Shown here piece after piece: positions 9,138 through 22,038 of a DNA stretch of 64,000 nt; the stretch's first letter is position 1; each line of letters opens with the position of its first letter. The stretch is from assembly GCF_000801105.2 (NCBI RefSeq), contig NC_079515.1, positions 23,149,407 through 23,213,406 on the forward strand. The letters run 5' to 3'. The stretch is from Raphanus sativus (taxonomy: Eukaryota > Streptophyta > Magnoliopsida > Brassicales > Brassicaceae). The notes beneath the pieces are model-generated. The model worked only from the letters and a program-made list of their open reading frames with translations. It was not told the DNA's origin and did no database searches. The translations under genes were made by a program, and so were the position numbers.

Positions 9138-11530
9138 TGAGTTTCCTTCTCCTAACTCTCTATTACTCTCCTTCTCCTATTTTCTTTTGTTTTTAAAAAG
9201 ATTTTATGTTTTACTCTCTTTTCAAATCCATCTCATCACTCTATTTATAGAGAGGGAGCAACAGGTCAGAGTCACAAATCTCAAATTTCATAGAAAGAGC
9301 ATTCGTATTTGGAAAGCCTCACTTTCCAAAGAAAGTCATAGCTTTTCTGATTGCGTCTGGCAGCTTACACACTACTTAATAATTTGCTTGTTTTTATCCT
9401 ACCAAGTAAAATTTATATATACTTTAGTTTTCATTCTAAAGAATTTGAGATACTAATTAAGTTTCAAAAAGTGAAAATTATGTTCAAAAAAAGTTTCAAA
9501 AAGTGGAGAATTTAATACAAAGGGATTGGTTGGTATGGTTGGACACAGTTCTATAGTGTTCAGAGATTCTAATTTCATAGTATAATATATGTTATTATTG
9601 TTATCGGATAAGTCCAGCTATCAGCTGCTGGAGATTTAGTAGGGTTTATAGAAAATTCTCATCAAAGACCAATTCAATGGCATAATAGTCAGATATGATA
9701 GACAAAATAAACAAAATTCCTTACAAAAAAAGTACTATGTTTTTTTTTAATTCGCCGAGTAAACTGTATTATTGCCGATACAAAGGGACCACGACGTACC
9801 AATTCCTTGTTCGATCGATAAGGTGCACATGTTTATTATCCAATCACGGGCCACAAAAAAAAAAGCTAACATGATTCATCAGTCAACATACAATGATACA
9901 AGGAAAGGACACAATTAATTGAATACAACGTATTCCCTACAAATATCAAAGGACTATTATAATTTAGCAAAAAAAAACATCAAAGGACTATAGAACACGT
10001 TGCACAAAGTCCAAAAAGAACTTGAACAGTTTTGCCGACTTTATCCACCGATGTGTCGTTTATTTATAAAGACCTGAACGTTTGCATGGAACGATCTAAT
10101 TAAACGTTCACGGGAGGTGAATATGTACGCAGGCTATCATGGGCAAGCTCATGCATGCATGTAAATATCCAACGATCGAATCACGGCTGCTTGAGCTGAT
10201 CGGCCAGATCAATATGGGACTGGAACGGGTTATAGCAACGTTTGCGTTTCTGGCAGAGAGAAAAGAGAAAGAAGGTAATAGTTTACAAAATACTTATTCT
10301 CGTGAATTTAGCATTGACGGAAAGCGGATAAATTTGTAATGCTACCGCCAATGTAAATGAAAATTCGTTCTTTCTTTGGAATTGTGGATTTTACCATTTG
10401 TGCGAGGACAGAAATGATTCGTTTACTGATCTTCTAAATTTTTTTCTTTTCTGATCTTGTAATTATTAAGTACTATTTTTGTCGTTTTGTCTTCATTTAT
10501 AAATATCACCAACGAATTATGATAGACTATCAATCCTACTATTTCAGTTTAATCACGTTTAGTTTTGAAATTTTAAGAAAACCCTTTATCAAAAATTTTA
10601 AGAAAACCTTTTATCAAAAAAAAAAGTTTTGAATTTCTTTTTTGTAACTGAAGTTTTGAAATTATTTGGGGACAATAAATCAAAAAGATAAATGTATTAT
10701 TAGTAACATATGGAATCAAATAAACTCTTTTAGAATTGTATACTTATATTACAATAAATCACAAACTGGAATGCTATATAATTATGGATGCATGGCAAAC
10801 ATGTTTAAAAGAAAAAACTATAAAACATGTTCCTTTGGGTAAAAACTATAAAACATGTTGCCGCAAAGAAATAGAAGAATCTCATTTGTATGCAGTTCGC
10901 CTTTCCTCATCTGAATATATTTCGTCTAGTCGTCTTACTTCTTTTTCCCTAAGTGTTTATTTTAGGCTTGGTGATTTTGAGCATGTTTTTTTTTCAAAAG
11001 TTATTTCTTCATACATTGATTTCCACACTGAAAAATAAAAACCTACACCACAAATAATTTTGTAGTTTTGTTCAATTATAGAACCACCAATTATTGAAAG
11101 CAATATCGAAAAAATATCGGCCTACTTAACACGAATTTATCGATTTGTCTACATAAGTCATTTGCTGGCCATACACTTTTCAATGTATTGTCGGACGTAT
11201 CATTCATTTCTTTGCTAATTTGGCCACGAAATTATAGACCAAAAATCCTTAATAAATGCTAGATTGTTTACGAACAACTTTAACAGTGGATTTCTCGAAT
11301 ATGTAGTTATTTTCCATATCACAATTTTATTAACCAGTGTTAAACATACTTTTGCGACTTTTAACCACGAAAGTAAGGGATTTAGTAAAGAAAATTCTGT
11401 TAACTTTTCAAAAATAGTTAACAGAATTCTATTGTTCAAAAAAAAAAAAAATCTGTTAACTTTATTAATCATTTTTTTTTTGAAATTAACTTCTAAACGA
11501 AATGTTGAAGAACTCTGTCATTACTAGTTT
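9138..11530. other. Spacer between the two bHLH paralogues
   Basis: The part near 9240 is upstream DNA of the first bHLH gene. The rest is AT-rich with homopolymer runs. A 66-codon plus-strand frame at 10139-10339 is not recognised and has no supporting feature. No RNA gene or recognisable element seen. Confidence 0.4.
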
Positions 11531-11801
11531 ACAATCCCTCCGTTTCAAATTAAGCCATGTTTTTGAAAAAATATTTGTTTCAAAAAATGTATTTTTCACT
11601 TTCTAATTCATTTTTAATAAGTAATAATGACTAATTATAAACTTCAAAAATATTAATTGCATTTAACGAATTCTGATTGATTTAGAATCATGGAAAATAT
11701 ATAATTTCTGTTATACATTTAATATTTAAATTTATTATGTTTTATTAATCTCTATGAAAAAACCATAGCATATAACATTTTGAAATGGATGGAATACCTG
11801 A
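11531..11801. mobile_element. Stowaway-like MITE, diverged
   Basis: Left end ATCCCTCCGTTTCAAATTAA, right end (inverted) ATTCCATCCATTTCAAAATG: imperfect inverted repeats with a CCTCCGTTTC core. The interior is AT-rich and non-coding. Ends are approximate. Confidence 0.55.
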
Positions 11802-12043
11802 GTAATGTATGATAACTATTTGAGTACATTGTGTAAATGTAAATAGTGCACAATTTTCTATGTCAACAAAAAGATATAAAATGAATCATATAAAACATCT
11901 GCAGCTTATTAGGGATGTTAATTAGTGTATGAGGACAATATCCTATCCCGGCAAGTTAGGTTTAAACAAAATCTTTAACGTTATAAACTTAAGACTTTCA
12001 ATTATTCTTTCAGAGACATGTGAATTAATGCTTCAACAACATA

Positions 12044-12951
12044 TTAAAAGATGATATCCCTCACTCTATTTTCTATTCTTGATGGATCAATGCCGATCCT
12101 GCATATGACAGCCTGCAAATATTCATTTAGACAACAAACTGTTTATAATCAAAATTGGTATATATCAAAATACCTTGACACATGCATGTGCGTTTATGCA
12201 TGGATATGTGTTCATACATACCTGGGCTATGATTGTATAAGCAGTTCTATCATTCAAGTTCTGGAGACTAGCAGTCATAATTTGAGCTCCTTCTTCTTCA
12301 AAAAACTCTCATAAGCTCGTGTAACATTAATCTTTTCATGTTAACATCGATAATCAGATTCATCTCTATGATCGAATCCCTTGAATGGATACTGAGTTTT
12401 GGCAAAAGAGACGACGATCCTTCTGAGCGCTTCCAGACTTCTCTTCCTAACAATGTTTTTTTCTTCTCCTTCAAATACTTTACATTCTCTTTCATTTTGA
12501 TCATGTATGATGTCGCTTCATCAATAAGTTGAGGCACTGGTAACTACTGGTGCCAATACAAAAAGTCACAAACACACATATATTACTCAAATTAATTATT
12601 CTTTTTCTTTTTGCATGAATGAGTTTATAATCAATATAACACAAACGCAGTGTCCTAGCTAGCTATGAGAAACACTTGTTTGTAAGTCTTACACATACGT
12701 ATTATGGAATATACCTATCATGAAGTTTCTACAATATGCACATAAAATCCATGTATATATAATGTGACAGAGATTAGAAAGAGAGAGACTACGAAGGGAA
12801 GAGAGATCCAGACCCTACGAGTGGGAGACACATGGGAAGAGAGTAAACAAAATAGATCTTTCATACGCGTCCGTCGCTCTTTCTCCCTGAGGTTTCGCTT
12901 TTCCCTCAATGACAGTGAGCTTCCTTCTCCGATTTCTCTTTTCCTCTCCAT
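12044..12951 (-). pseudogene. Second bHLH paralogue, frameshifted in exon 2
   Basis: It has the same three-exon layout as the gene at 8187: exon 1 12951-12814, exon 2 12543-12222, exon 3 12112-12044 (TAA). Conserved parts include REKRNLREKERRTRMKDLF, SSHVSPTRR, PQLIDEATSYMIKMKENVKY and IGIDPSRIENRVRDIIF. The T run read on the minus strand at 12305-12300 has six bases where the paralogue has five. The frame therefore reaches TGA just after LHELMRVF, losing the C-terminal third. The paralogue's start codon is CTG here; an in-frame ATG at 12951 (MERKREIGEGSS) could replace it. The bHLH domain itself is intact, so a truncated protein is possible. Confidence 0.78.
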
Positions 12952-12983
12952 TCTCCTTGTTCTCTTTGAAGCTCTTATGTATG

Positions 12984-13120
<137 letters not shown>

Positions 13121-13246
13121 ATCTCTATATATAAAGATTGAGAGATTGAGAGAGTCACAGTTCTCAGTTTTGAGAGCATGAGTTGCGTAATTGTAGTACT
13201 GGAAAGTGACTTTTTTGAAGAAATAGTGTAAACTGACATTTTTAGA

Positions 13247-13452
13247 AGAAAGTCAGGGTTTAGTAATTTTTTTTTTTTTTTTTTTTGATAACTCTGGTAT
13301 CTGGGCAGCCACATTCCCAACTATTCCCTCGAAAGGGGTCCAGCGCCCCAACGGAAAGGATGTTAAATCCGTTGTGACCAAAGCTCGAACCCGGGTGACG
13401 GGCAGTACAGCTGTACCTCCTTTACCACCAAGAAAGTCAGGGTTTAGTAATT
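13247..13452 (-). mobile_element. tRNA-derived SINE, minus strand, 22-bp target duplication
   Basis: AGAAAGTCAGGGTTTAGTAA plus TT is duplicated exactly at 13247-13268 and 13431-13452. The body 13430-13269 read on the minus strand starts TGGTGGTAAAGGAGG, contains the B box GGGTTCGAGCT, and ends in a poly-A tail (poly-T at about 13266-13286 on plus). The long perfect duplication suggests a young insertion. Confidence 0.88.
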
Positions 13453-13892
13453 GCGCCCGTGAGCTTACACACTACCTAATAACTGATTGTTTATTCGTTC
13501 TTACATATAGATGTTGTTCGATATAATGTTCAGAGACTGAGTTATACATTTGTATAACTTTTATTCATAGACTATTTTCTTTTATTAACTACAAAAAGTT
13601 TGGGTCATGCTCTTATACTCGAACCAGCCATTGCTAATACCTAATTAATGTCATTACATAAAACATCTTTCACAACAAAAATTGAACTAAAAATACAACG
13701 CAAACCAATTTTCTACACTAAATCACTAGTCCAAAGCATCATTCGGTTTGGTTCCAGTAAATTGCTAGATTACAGTGTATCAGGGTTTTACATTTTTAAC
13801 ACGATATCAGGTTTTAAGATAATTCTTATAAAAACATATTTAATTTATTTTATTAAAATTGTCATTTTAAAATTTTGAAAACAATAAAAATA

Positions 13893-14044
13893 TCTATTAT
13901 ATTAAAACATAAGTCATGACTTCTAATTTATGTGTGATTTTTTTAAAAATGGACTATCTACTAGATTTGGTCACACTCTATTTTTAATCATTATTAATTT
14001 TTAAACTACTTTCATCATAATATCTTTTGATATCTTTTCATTTA

Positions 14045-14088
<44 letters not shown>

Positions 14089-14835
14089 TTAATTTCGAAA
14101 AATCTTTTAAAAAGATCTTAACAAGATCTTACTTTCAAAATTATATGTAAATATTTTAACTAATTCCGTAATTAGTTTTGAAATATCATTATACATTAAT
14201 ATATTCAGTTGTTTTTACAAAATGAAAAATAAAATATTATATCTTATTTTTATCTATTATATAATCACAATCAATCATGTTAATTTTTTTTATCATATTG
14301 AATTTAATATGATAAAATTATATTAAATTGATAAAGTTTTAAATTTTATTTTCATAAATAGAAAATATTGAAAATATAATATGACAGAGCGGCTTAATAT
14401 TATAGCAGACTATATACTACATGTATAAAAATCAACATATCTTTCACTTTTGTAGATATAATAATATATTGTGTAAAATGAATAAACATAGAAAATACTA
14501 AGAAATCCAGCTTTGAAAGACGGGTAAAAATTTAACATCAATTAAATAAAAAGTAATTTTCAAATATGTTTTTTCATGCACATATTAATATGTTTAATAA
14601 CTAAATGCAAATACAATAAGAAAAATATATAATAAGAACCAACAAATACGTACGACGGTTTAAACAGTTGATTATTTACAATATGCAAACTATACATTAT
14701 TGTATTTGAAATAGCTTTATAAATATTTAAATATATGATTAAAATTATGATTGTATACTACTAATGATCTAAATAAATATATATACATATAAAAATGAAA
14801 ATAAAACTCGCACGGTTGTGCGGATCGAGATCTAG
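13893..14835 (+). mobile_element. Non-autonomous Helitron
   Basis: The 5' end is TCTATTATATTAAAAC, preceded by A. The 3' end has the hairpin CGCAC-GGTT-GTGCG followed by GATCGAGATCTAG and then T, so insertion lies between A and T as expected. It is 943 bp, AT-rich, without ORFs, and includes an (AT)n tract at about 14046-14084. Confidence 0.85.
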
Positions 14836-17637
14836 TATTTATTATATATTAAATATTACATCTATTTAAAGTTTAAACAACAATGTTTGAGATAAAAAAA
14901 AATAATTTATAAGATCGATGACTTACAATTATATAAAGTTTTTTTGGTCACCAATTATATTAAGTTTATACTAAGTATAGATCGCATTAAACTTCTCAAA
15001 TAGTAATTTTATATATAAAAAATAAACTGACACATTTTATTAAAGTGGGAATATAACTTTAATACGATCAACCAATGCATGGTTTACTTAGCAAAAAAAA
15101 AAACCAATGCATGGTTTAAATGAATGCCTTGCAAAAGTGTGCAATATGTTTCCAATCGACAAAAATAAAAAGAAAATGTGTTTCTATTACCGATTGAAAG
15201 AGAGACCTACGTAAAAGTCATGATTCATCATTAACTAATTAGGTGCACGTATTTAAAACCCCAAATAAACATGTTATAAGCTGCGATTGTTCAACGTTTT
15301 CATTAACTTTCATTATCATTTAACAAGGTAACATACCAGAAAAGGATATACAACGCGTTCAAGATAATTAAACATTTTTGGCTAAATTGCTGAAATAATT
15401 AACCAGAGATGTTGCCTACAAAAAGGCTTGGAACTTTTACATTAGAGAGTAAACAAAATTAAACTTTTATATGTGGAAATGAATACAAAGTCAGAAAATT
15501 AGAAAGAAAAATGTTATGATTGCACACTAAAAATGTTATGGTTAGCATATATATTGTATGTTTTCACTTTTGAGGATATATATAGTTAGGACTAGAATAT
15601 TTTTCACGCATCACCGATTGCTATGATTTTCGTTCGAACCCGATAAACCGAATTGAAGTCGAGCTTTGTGAGCACCGAATAAATTAGTTCAATATAAATA
15701 ATATTTTAAACTAGTTATAATAAAGAATTTGAAAAATGGTATATGGAAAATAAGTTAGCCGCAAAAAGAAAAATTAAAGAAGAACATTATTTGTACGTCT
15801 TTCCTAGTTTTAGAAAGAAAAAAATCGTCGAATGATTCTTGTTAATAAAAGACTGTATCATTCTCGTCCAGCCGTTTTCTTAGACACTGCTATAAGTGCT
15901 AATATTATTCTTAGTGCATTTTCCACATGTTTTCTATTTTCTTCAAATGTTTGAACACCAGTACATGAAACTAGCTATTTGTACAAGTCATTGTTTTGAA
16001 TTTTGGTTCCCATCATGGTCATCATATTGGTTTGTCCGGACAAGATTTGTATCATTCAAAAATGCAATTAATATAAGAGAATAGTGAGGTTACTTATATG
16101 ATTTGTAACGAATTACCATTGTTTTTCATGACCTATTTTTACTATATCTAAAATTTTATGGAGTAAAGTTATAAATATTTACTTATTCTAAATTTTAAAC
16201 AAAATATCATGGAAAAAAACATAAATAAATAAAAACATAAACAATGAATTTGACATATATAAATAATTTAATTTGATATTTAAATTAAAAACTAAAAAAA
16301 TAAAAACTTATTTGTGACAAGATATGAGGATTAGTATTTTGCATAATTTACCTTTTCATGGTCAGTTATAAGCTAATAACATAGGTGATTTTCATAATAA
16401 TAAGTATATAAATTAAATATGCAATCTGGTTCGCTATCTAGTTAACACATTTACAAGTAAGAAATTGTAGCACCTTTTCAGGCAAGATAAATATGAACTA
16501 CCATAAGAATATATACGGGTATATGCACATGTGAACTGTGATATAGAGTTTGTTGCTTATGAAAGTTAGGGTCCCTCACAAGAGCCATGATAGCTCAAAG
16601 GAGACAAAATCACCCAAAGAACAGGAGCGATGCTGAACTATATCTCGGTATAACAGAACCATATCTAACTTTTATGGTACAACAACTTAAGGCAGTTTCT
16701 TCCATCTCCTACGTATACTTATCTTTAGTCGGGTTCATGAATACACTAAGAATAAATCATGCTTAACGTTTACTTTTCTCAGATTTGATTTCATTGAAAC
16801 CCACAACTTTAGGCGATGTAGAATGGGAACCGTTGCGCAAAGTCTCGTCAGTCTGATACTTTGCTTTTGTATTATTCATGATGACTTAGATGAATAAGTT
16901 GTTCCAATTTTTTAGAGTTTACTTTCGAATCCAGCCTCCTTTTGCATTGACAATAGACATGCTATTCATATATGATATGTACTCATGAACGCAAAACATC
17001 ATGAGGGAAACAATCTGAAGTGTCATTAGTGAAACCAAACTGCTGTTAACATACATTCAGCAACATATTAGACGATTTTTTTCAAAAAAAAAAAAAAAAA
17101 CATATTAGACGAATGTGATTGTATGATGGATCATCTATTTGAGAATCTACTCACTCAAAATGTCATTAATTAAAGCTGCCAGGAATATTGATTTAATCGT
17201 TCTTGATGTAACTATAACTAATAGATTTTGCATACTAGCCTCGTTTTATACAAACTGAATGGCTGTTTCAGTGTACGCCTGATGATACAACTCCATTGGT
17301 CGAATGACTTAAACTTATTGGACCAAAGTGATAGTCGATGTATGTCTGTTGTTAAGTTTTTTTTCTTCTTTTGGCTATGAGGAAACCAAAGCTTAAACAA
17401 CCTAATGTTCCCATGATATTTTATGAGAGAATCAATCTACATAATAAAAATACCTGCAACTTGATTTTCAAAACGAGAACAGAGTTAAGCTTGGAGAATA
17501 CATTAAAGACTACAAATTCTGATAAACAAAACTCAAAGCAGAGAGAGAGAGGCTGCTATTGCTTCTCCAACTAGAAAATGGGGGTCTTCTGAGTCTCACT
17601 CTGCTTACATTTTTGGTGGTTGGCAGGATGAACCAAA
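14836..17637. other. AT-rich intergenic region
   Basis: No supported gene or RNA. Short frames (for example 15896-16084) lack recognisable motifs. Poly-A and poly-T runs (17080-17100) may be decayed retroposon tails. The last 100 bases would be 3' UTR of the OB-fold gene. Confidence 0.4.
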
Positions 17638-18145
17638 TCAAGCTTCGACGCTCACAAGCTCATACTCGATGAGCGAAAGATTGTTATCTTCCTTGACAGT
17701 GATGTCAGTGGACTCCTCAGCAACTTCAACGCGGCCCCATCTATCAACAGCAAGCCTCATAGATCCCTTGTACATGTCGATCTTTGCATTGCGCAGTGTC
17801 ACTATCTTTCCTTCTTTCATCAAATCCACTGATCAATAAATCAGAAAATCTCTATTAAATCACCAGACTAACACTCTAGACATTCCATAAAACCTACAAT
17901 CTGTGTTTCTGACCTTGATCGTTTCTGGCAGTAAAGATAATGATACCAGTCTCATCACCAACTAAACATTCAGCAATCCTCATCTGACGAGCCTGGGGAC
18001 CACTAGGACGACCTCCTCCACCTCTCTGCATCACCGTCTTCGTGCTGACAACTTTCACGTTGAGTGAGTGGCCATTGGTTCCTGGCCTCAGCTCATTAAC
18101 CTTTGTGAACACAGGCTTCCTCAAAGCAGCTGATGCCTCAGCCAT
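17638..18145 (-). CDS. OB-fold nucleic-acid-binding protein (At1g10590/SOSS-B-like)
   Basis: A 140-residue single-OB-fold protein. Exon 1 is 18145-17914 (MAEASAALRKPVFTKVNELR), exon 2 is 17828-17638; the intron is GT/AG and the phase is restored. Motifs include a Gly-rich loop QRGGGGRPSG, AECLVGDETGIIIFTARNDQ (beta strands of the OB barrel) and MRLAVDRWGRVEV. Proteins of this shape resemble the single-stranded-DNA-binding SOSS-B/hSSB family; nucleic-acid binding is inferred from the fold. The 5' UTR probably has its own intron, since the A-rich stretch above the ATG precedes a leader near 18420-18540. It sits between the bHLH pair and the bHLH90-like gene, the order I recall for Arabidopsis At1g10590. 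Confidence 0.85.
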
Positions 18146-19597
18146 AATCTTTTTTTTTAATTAAAAAAAAAAAGAAGCCTACAAAATAACCCATAAAGAA
18201 GTAAACTTAACCGGATCAGCACTCCTAACAATTCAATTCAAACCCTTGCGATCAAACAAACATTTTAAAGCAATCCAGATCTCACACGAGTTACAGTGAC
18301 AGAGATGACACATTCAATATCCAAGATCAAACAAAAAAAAAAGTTTTCATTCTTCAAACCAAACACATCCATTACACAAGTCGACGAACAGATTCAAAGC
18401 TAATCAGTCACTTACGTTTGACTCCATAGATTCATGGAATATCGAATTGAACAAGAAAGCCAGGGTTTTTCAATTCACTTACGTTTTGGTTTGGGAGAAG
18501 AGAGAGACGACTTCCTGATTAGATCTATCGAGGCGATGAACTCAAAGACGCGACACAAGCGGTTTTGTCTAAAACTCATGTATTAATGAGCTGAACACGT
18601 GTCACGCCCTATTGAACCTTATATTTAGTAAACATTTTCGATTAGCCTCAAAACTTTGATCAGTATATTTTACACCCCCACGATTTCTCCGAATTAATAA
18701 TTTTCAAAACCGAGTAAACCGATATAACTTAATCGGTTTATTAGGATTCCACCTGCACAAAGAACCAGCAGATGGAAACCCGGTTCATCAGCATTGCTCG
18801 AACGTCTTCGAGATTTTTTTTTGATCTGCGCTAAATGTAACGGCCCTTCCTGGGCCTTGTCAGTATTAAAAGGTTCAAGCTTGAACCACTGTGTCTATGA
18901 GCTTAAGGATATATCAATTATCATAACCATAACCGGAACTGTATACGAAGGCTGTCGGAAAGCTTAATTAGCAATGTCAATAATCTAATGTTAGTAGAAA
19001 TGAATATCTTATTTGTGACGTTGATTCATTAAAGTACGAAAACAGAATCAAAGATCCTAACCTTTTTCTTTTTCTTCTTCTAAAAGTATTAAAGCTCTCA
19101 AGCTCTGTGTCTTTCCTTAAAAGTATAAAGTAGAGATGATGATTTGAGCAAGTGAAGAAACAAAAAAAAAAAAAGAAGGTTTGATCAATTTCTTATTGTT
19201 AAGTGTAGCTATCAAAAAAAAAAACATATACTGTAAGAAGTCCTTTTTATGGCCGTTTCTCCTTACAGTCAGAGTAAAACCATCTTTCTGTCTCTTTCTA
19301 CAGATATGTCGTCAGTCATCACTGTCACGTACGTATATGGGTACGACTCTCTCTCTCTTTTAATTCAAAAAGCGATGTTGGTTAGTATTGTCCTGTACGA
19401 TTTGGTATATTCGCGTTATGATTTTGATTTGACAGAGTAACTGCTCTGTATATATATATGCCAAAACATATCTCTCTGTCTCTCTCTCTCTCTCTCTCTC
19501 CTTGCACCAGTTCACAAGTGAACAGAAGAGTTCAGGCTTTTTGTTTGGCTTTCCTTGTTTTAGCAGAAGTGAATTAGTAAGAGAGAGAGAGAGAGAA
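18146..19597. other. Upstream regions of the OB-fold and bHLH90-like genes
   Basis: A divergent promoter region. It holds the leader of the OB-fold gene (to about 18540) and the leader of the bHLH90-like gene. The latter has a TATA-like run at about 19449-19458, a TC-rich tract (about 19475-19500) and a GA-rich tract (19579-19596) just before the ATG. No other gene seen. Confidence 0.5.
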
Positions 19598-21473
19598 ATG
19601 ATGAGAAGTGTTGAGAGAGTGAAGGAGTTTCTTAGACCCTTGGTTGATTCCAGAGACTGGGACTTTTGCGTTATCTGGAAACTCGGTGATGATCCTTCTA
19701 GGTACACACACACTCTCGCATTCTGTTCCTTGTTTTCAGGGTTTCTTTTGTTCTTTGTGAATCTTCAACTTTTGTTTTTTTTTTCCATTTTGACCCATAC
19801 TGATATGGGGTCTTAGAAGCTTTTATTTTCTACTGTTCCTTATAATTCCGTTTAATCAGCAGGTTTATTGAATGGATGGGATGCTGCTGCAGTGGTAGTT
19901 ATACTGATAACAACATTAAGCATGAAAATGTGGAAGTAGAAGAACAAGAAGAGAGACAAAAGATGATGAGCTGTATTTGCAGAGATGAACATAACAAGCA
20001 TCATATAAGAAGCCTAGCTTGTGAATCTCTTTCTCGTTTTCCTCTCTTCATACCTCTCTATCCCGGGTATGTTATGTTTCATCCGCACAAACCTCTAAGA
20101 CTTAATATTTTTTTGTTTTTTTTTAAATGATACAAGCTCCTTAAAATTTACAGGATTCATGGAGAAGTAGTCATGTCTAAATCTCCCAAATGGTTGATTA
20201 ATTCAGGTCTAGGATCTAAACAGGTAACCCCAAAAAAAAAAACACTTTCAGGTTTGATCATAAAAACAAATCTGATCTCGATTTTTGTTTGTTTTGTTTG
20301 TTTGCAGGATATGTTTAGAACACGGGTTCTTGTCCCTGTCCGTGATGGTCTAGTTGAACTTTTCTCCTTCACAATGGTAATATATATTAAGCATTTACCT
20401 TTCTAAATCGGTTTACAAATTTTTAAATGGTAACTTTCATAAAATGCCATTCTCTCTGTTTTTTGGTTGTTTCAGAAACCAGTTGATGAAAGCATGGTTG
20501 ATGTGATCATATCGCATTGTAACGCCTTCTTCGAACCATTCCCTGAACAAACATTTCCATGTGGGGAACAAGCGCCGTGTTTGACTGTGATGAACAAGCA
20601 AGAGAATGTGGTGATGCAAGATAATAAGAAGCTGACTAATAATGAAAATTTCAAATCAAAGAATCTTCATTCAGAGAGAAAAAGAAGAGAGAGGCTTAAT
20701 CAGAGAATCTATGCCCTAAGAGCCTTAGTCCCTGTCATGACAAAGGTTCCCTCTTATAAAACTCATTTTTGGTTTCTGGATCACTCTTCTTGTGTGAACC
20801 ACATCCCTTGTTGATTTGATTTATCCACATGATTATGCTATGCAGATGAATAAAAATGGAGCTCTTAGTGATGCGGTTGATTACATCAATGAACTGCTGG
20901 TGGAGAAGCAGAAACTTGAAGACGAGCTGAGTGGAATCAGCGAGGTAGAATGCAGAGCAGAGGAAGAAGCTGTGATAGCTAATCCAGAAGCTGAAAAAGT
21001 TTCCTATGAACTCAACAAGAAAGAGAACAACAACGAGGTATCTACTATAGAGACTTAAGATCATATCCATATATATCAGACTGACCTGGTGAAATTTGGT
21101 TTCTGGACTCGTTCAGGTGAATCTTGAAGTCCACGAGACTGGTGAGGGAGATTTCTTGATTCGTGTCGCACAGGGGCATAAACGAGATGGATTCAAGAGG
21201 TTGATAGAAGCTGTAGATTCGTGTGGACTTGAGATCATCCATGTCAATTTCACCAGACTCGACCTCAGTGTCATGACCATTCTCAATGTTAAGGTAACTT
21301 GATTACATCTCTTTTACCCTACTTAAGTCGCAGATTCTTGAAATTTGATATATATTTGCATCTTTTAGGCGAACAAAGACGGAACTACACGTGAAGATCT
21401 GAGAGATTTGCTGCTGGAGATGATGATAACTTCAGAAAACCCTAATGCAGAGTCTGCAAAACAGTGTACATAA
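19598..21473 (+). CDS. bHLH90: bHLH transcription factor, bHLH90-like, 8 exons
   Basis: Predicted 396-residue nuclear factor. Exons: 19598-19701, 19863-20066, 20154-20223, 20308-20376, 20476-20745, 20846-21037, 21117-21293, 21369-21473 (TAA). Every junction is GT/AG and the frame holds. The N-terminal bHLH-MYC/R2R3-MYB-interacting region reads VKEFLRPLVDSRDWDFCVIW, GEVVMSKSPKWLINSG and RVLVPVRDGLVELFSF. The basic region and helix 1 are HSERKRRERLNQRIYALRAL, containing the H-E-R contacts for E-box DNA; helix 2 is ALSDAVDYINELL. A C-terminal ACT-like domain (GLEIIHVNFTRLDLSVMTIL) follows. The ATG at 19598 is chosen because it directly precedes the conserved start; an upstream ATG lies in GA-rich leader. 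The symbol rests on remembered similarity and gene order. Confidence 0.88.
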
Positions 21474-22038
21474 CCAACCAAAAATGGGTCAGCAAATGTT
21501 TTGTTTGCTTCAGCCACAAGTTACAGCTTAGATCTGATTTTCACAAGCTTCATGGTGACAAGTTTATATGTTGACAGTATTATCAAAAAGTGCAAAAGAT
21601 CAACATAACAACCGGCTCCATGTGGTGGATTGTGGCTTCTTAAATCCATTTTGTTACATCAGTTTATTTTCATTATCTTTTTATTCAACCTCACTTGGTT
21701 CTGGCTAATCAAGTGAGGCATTTAAGTAGCAAGTGTCATCTATAAAAGGAAACAACTCAATAATCAAATTCGTCTTGCATAATTAACTTCGTTCGACCCA
21801 TATTCGATCTCAGTTTACTTTCTAAATAAACGAGCTTCCTAACCTTTGTCTCTAATTAATTTATTAAATATTTGATCGCATCACACTTTCAACAAGAAGA
21901 ATAGAAAAGACATTAGTTTTGAACTAAACTATAACTCGTAGGCAGTGGTACTAGTAGGTAGTCGAGCTTTTAGTCTAAAGAAAGATATACATTCATCTAC
22001 ATTAATTGTTCATACTGATCTTTAACTTGCAAGAACCA
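21474..22038. other. Convergent 3' region
   Basis: A 565-bp gap between convergent genes. It should hold both 3' UTRs. No element or ORF supported. Confidence 0.5.

Noticed and set aside
10139..10339. A 66-codon plus-strand ORF as a gene
   Set aside because: No recognisable domain, no neighbours or signals; length is expected by chance.
19502..19816. A bHLH90 start upstream at 19502
   Set aside because: The added N-terminus comes from GA-rich leader and is unlike the family. ATG 19598 directly precedes conserved sequence.
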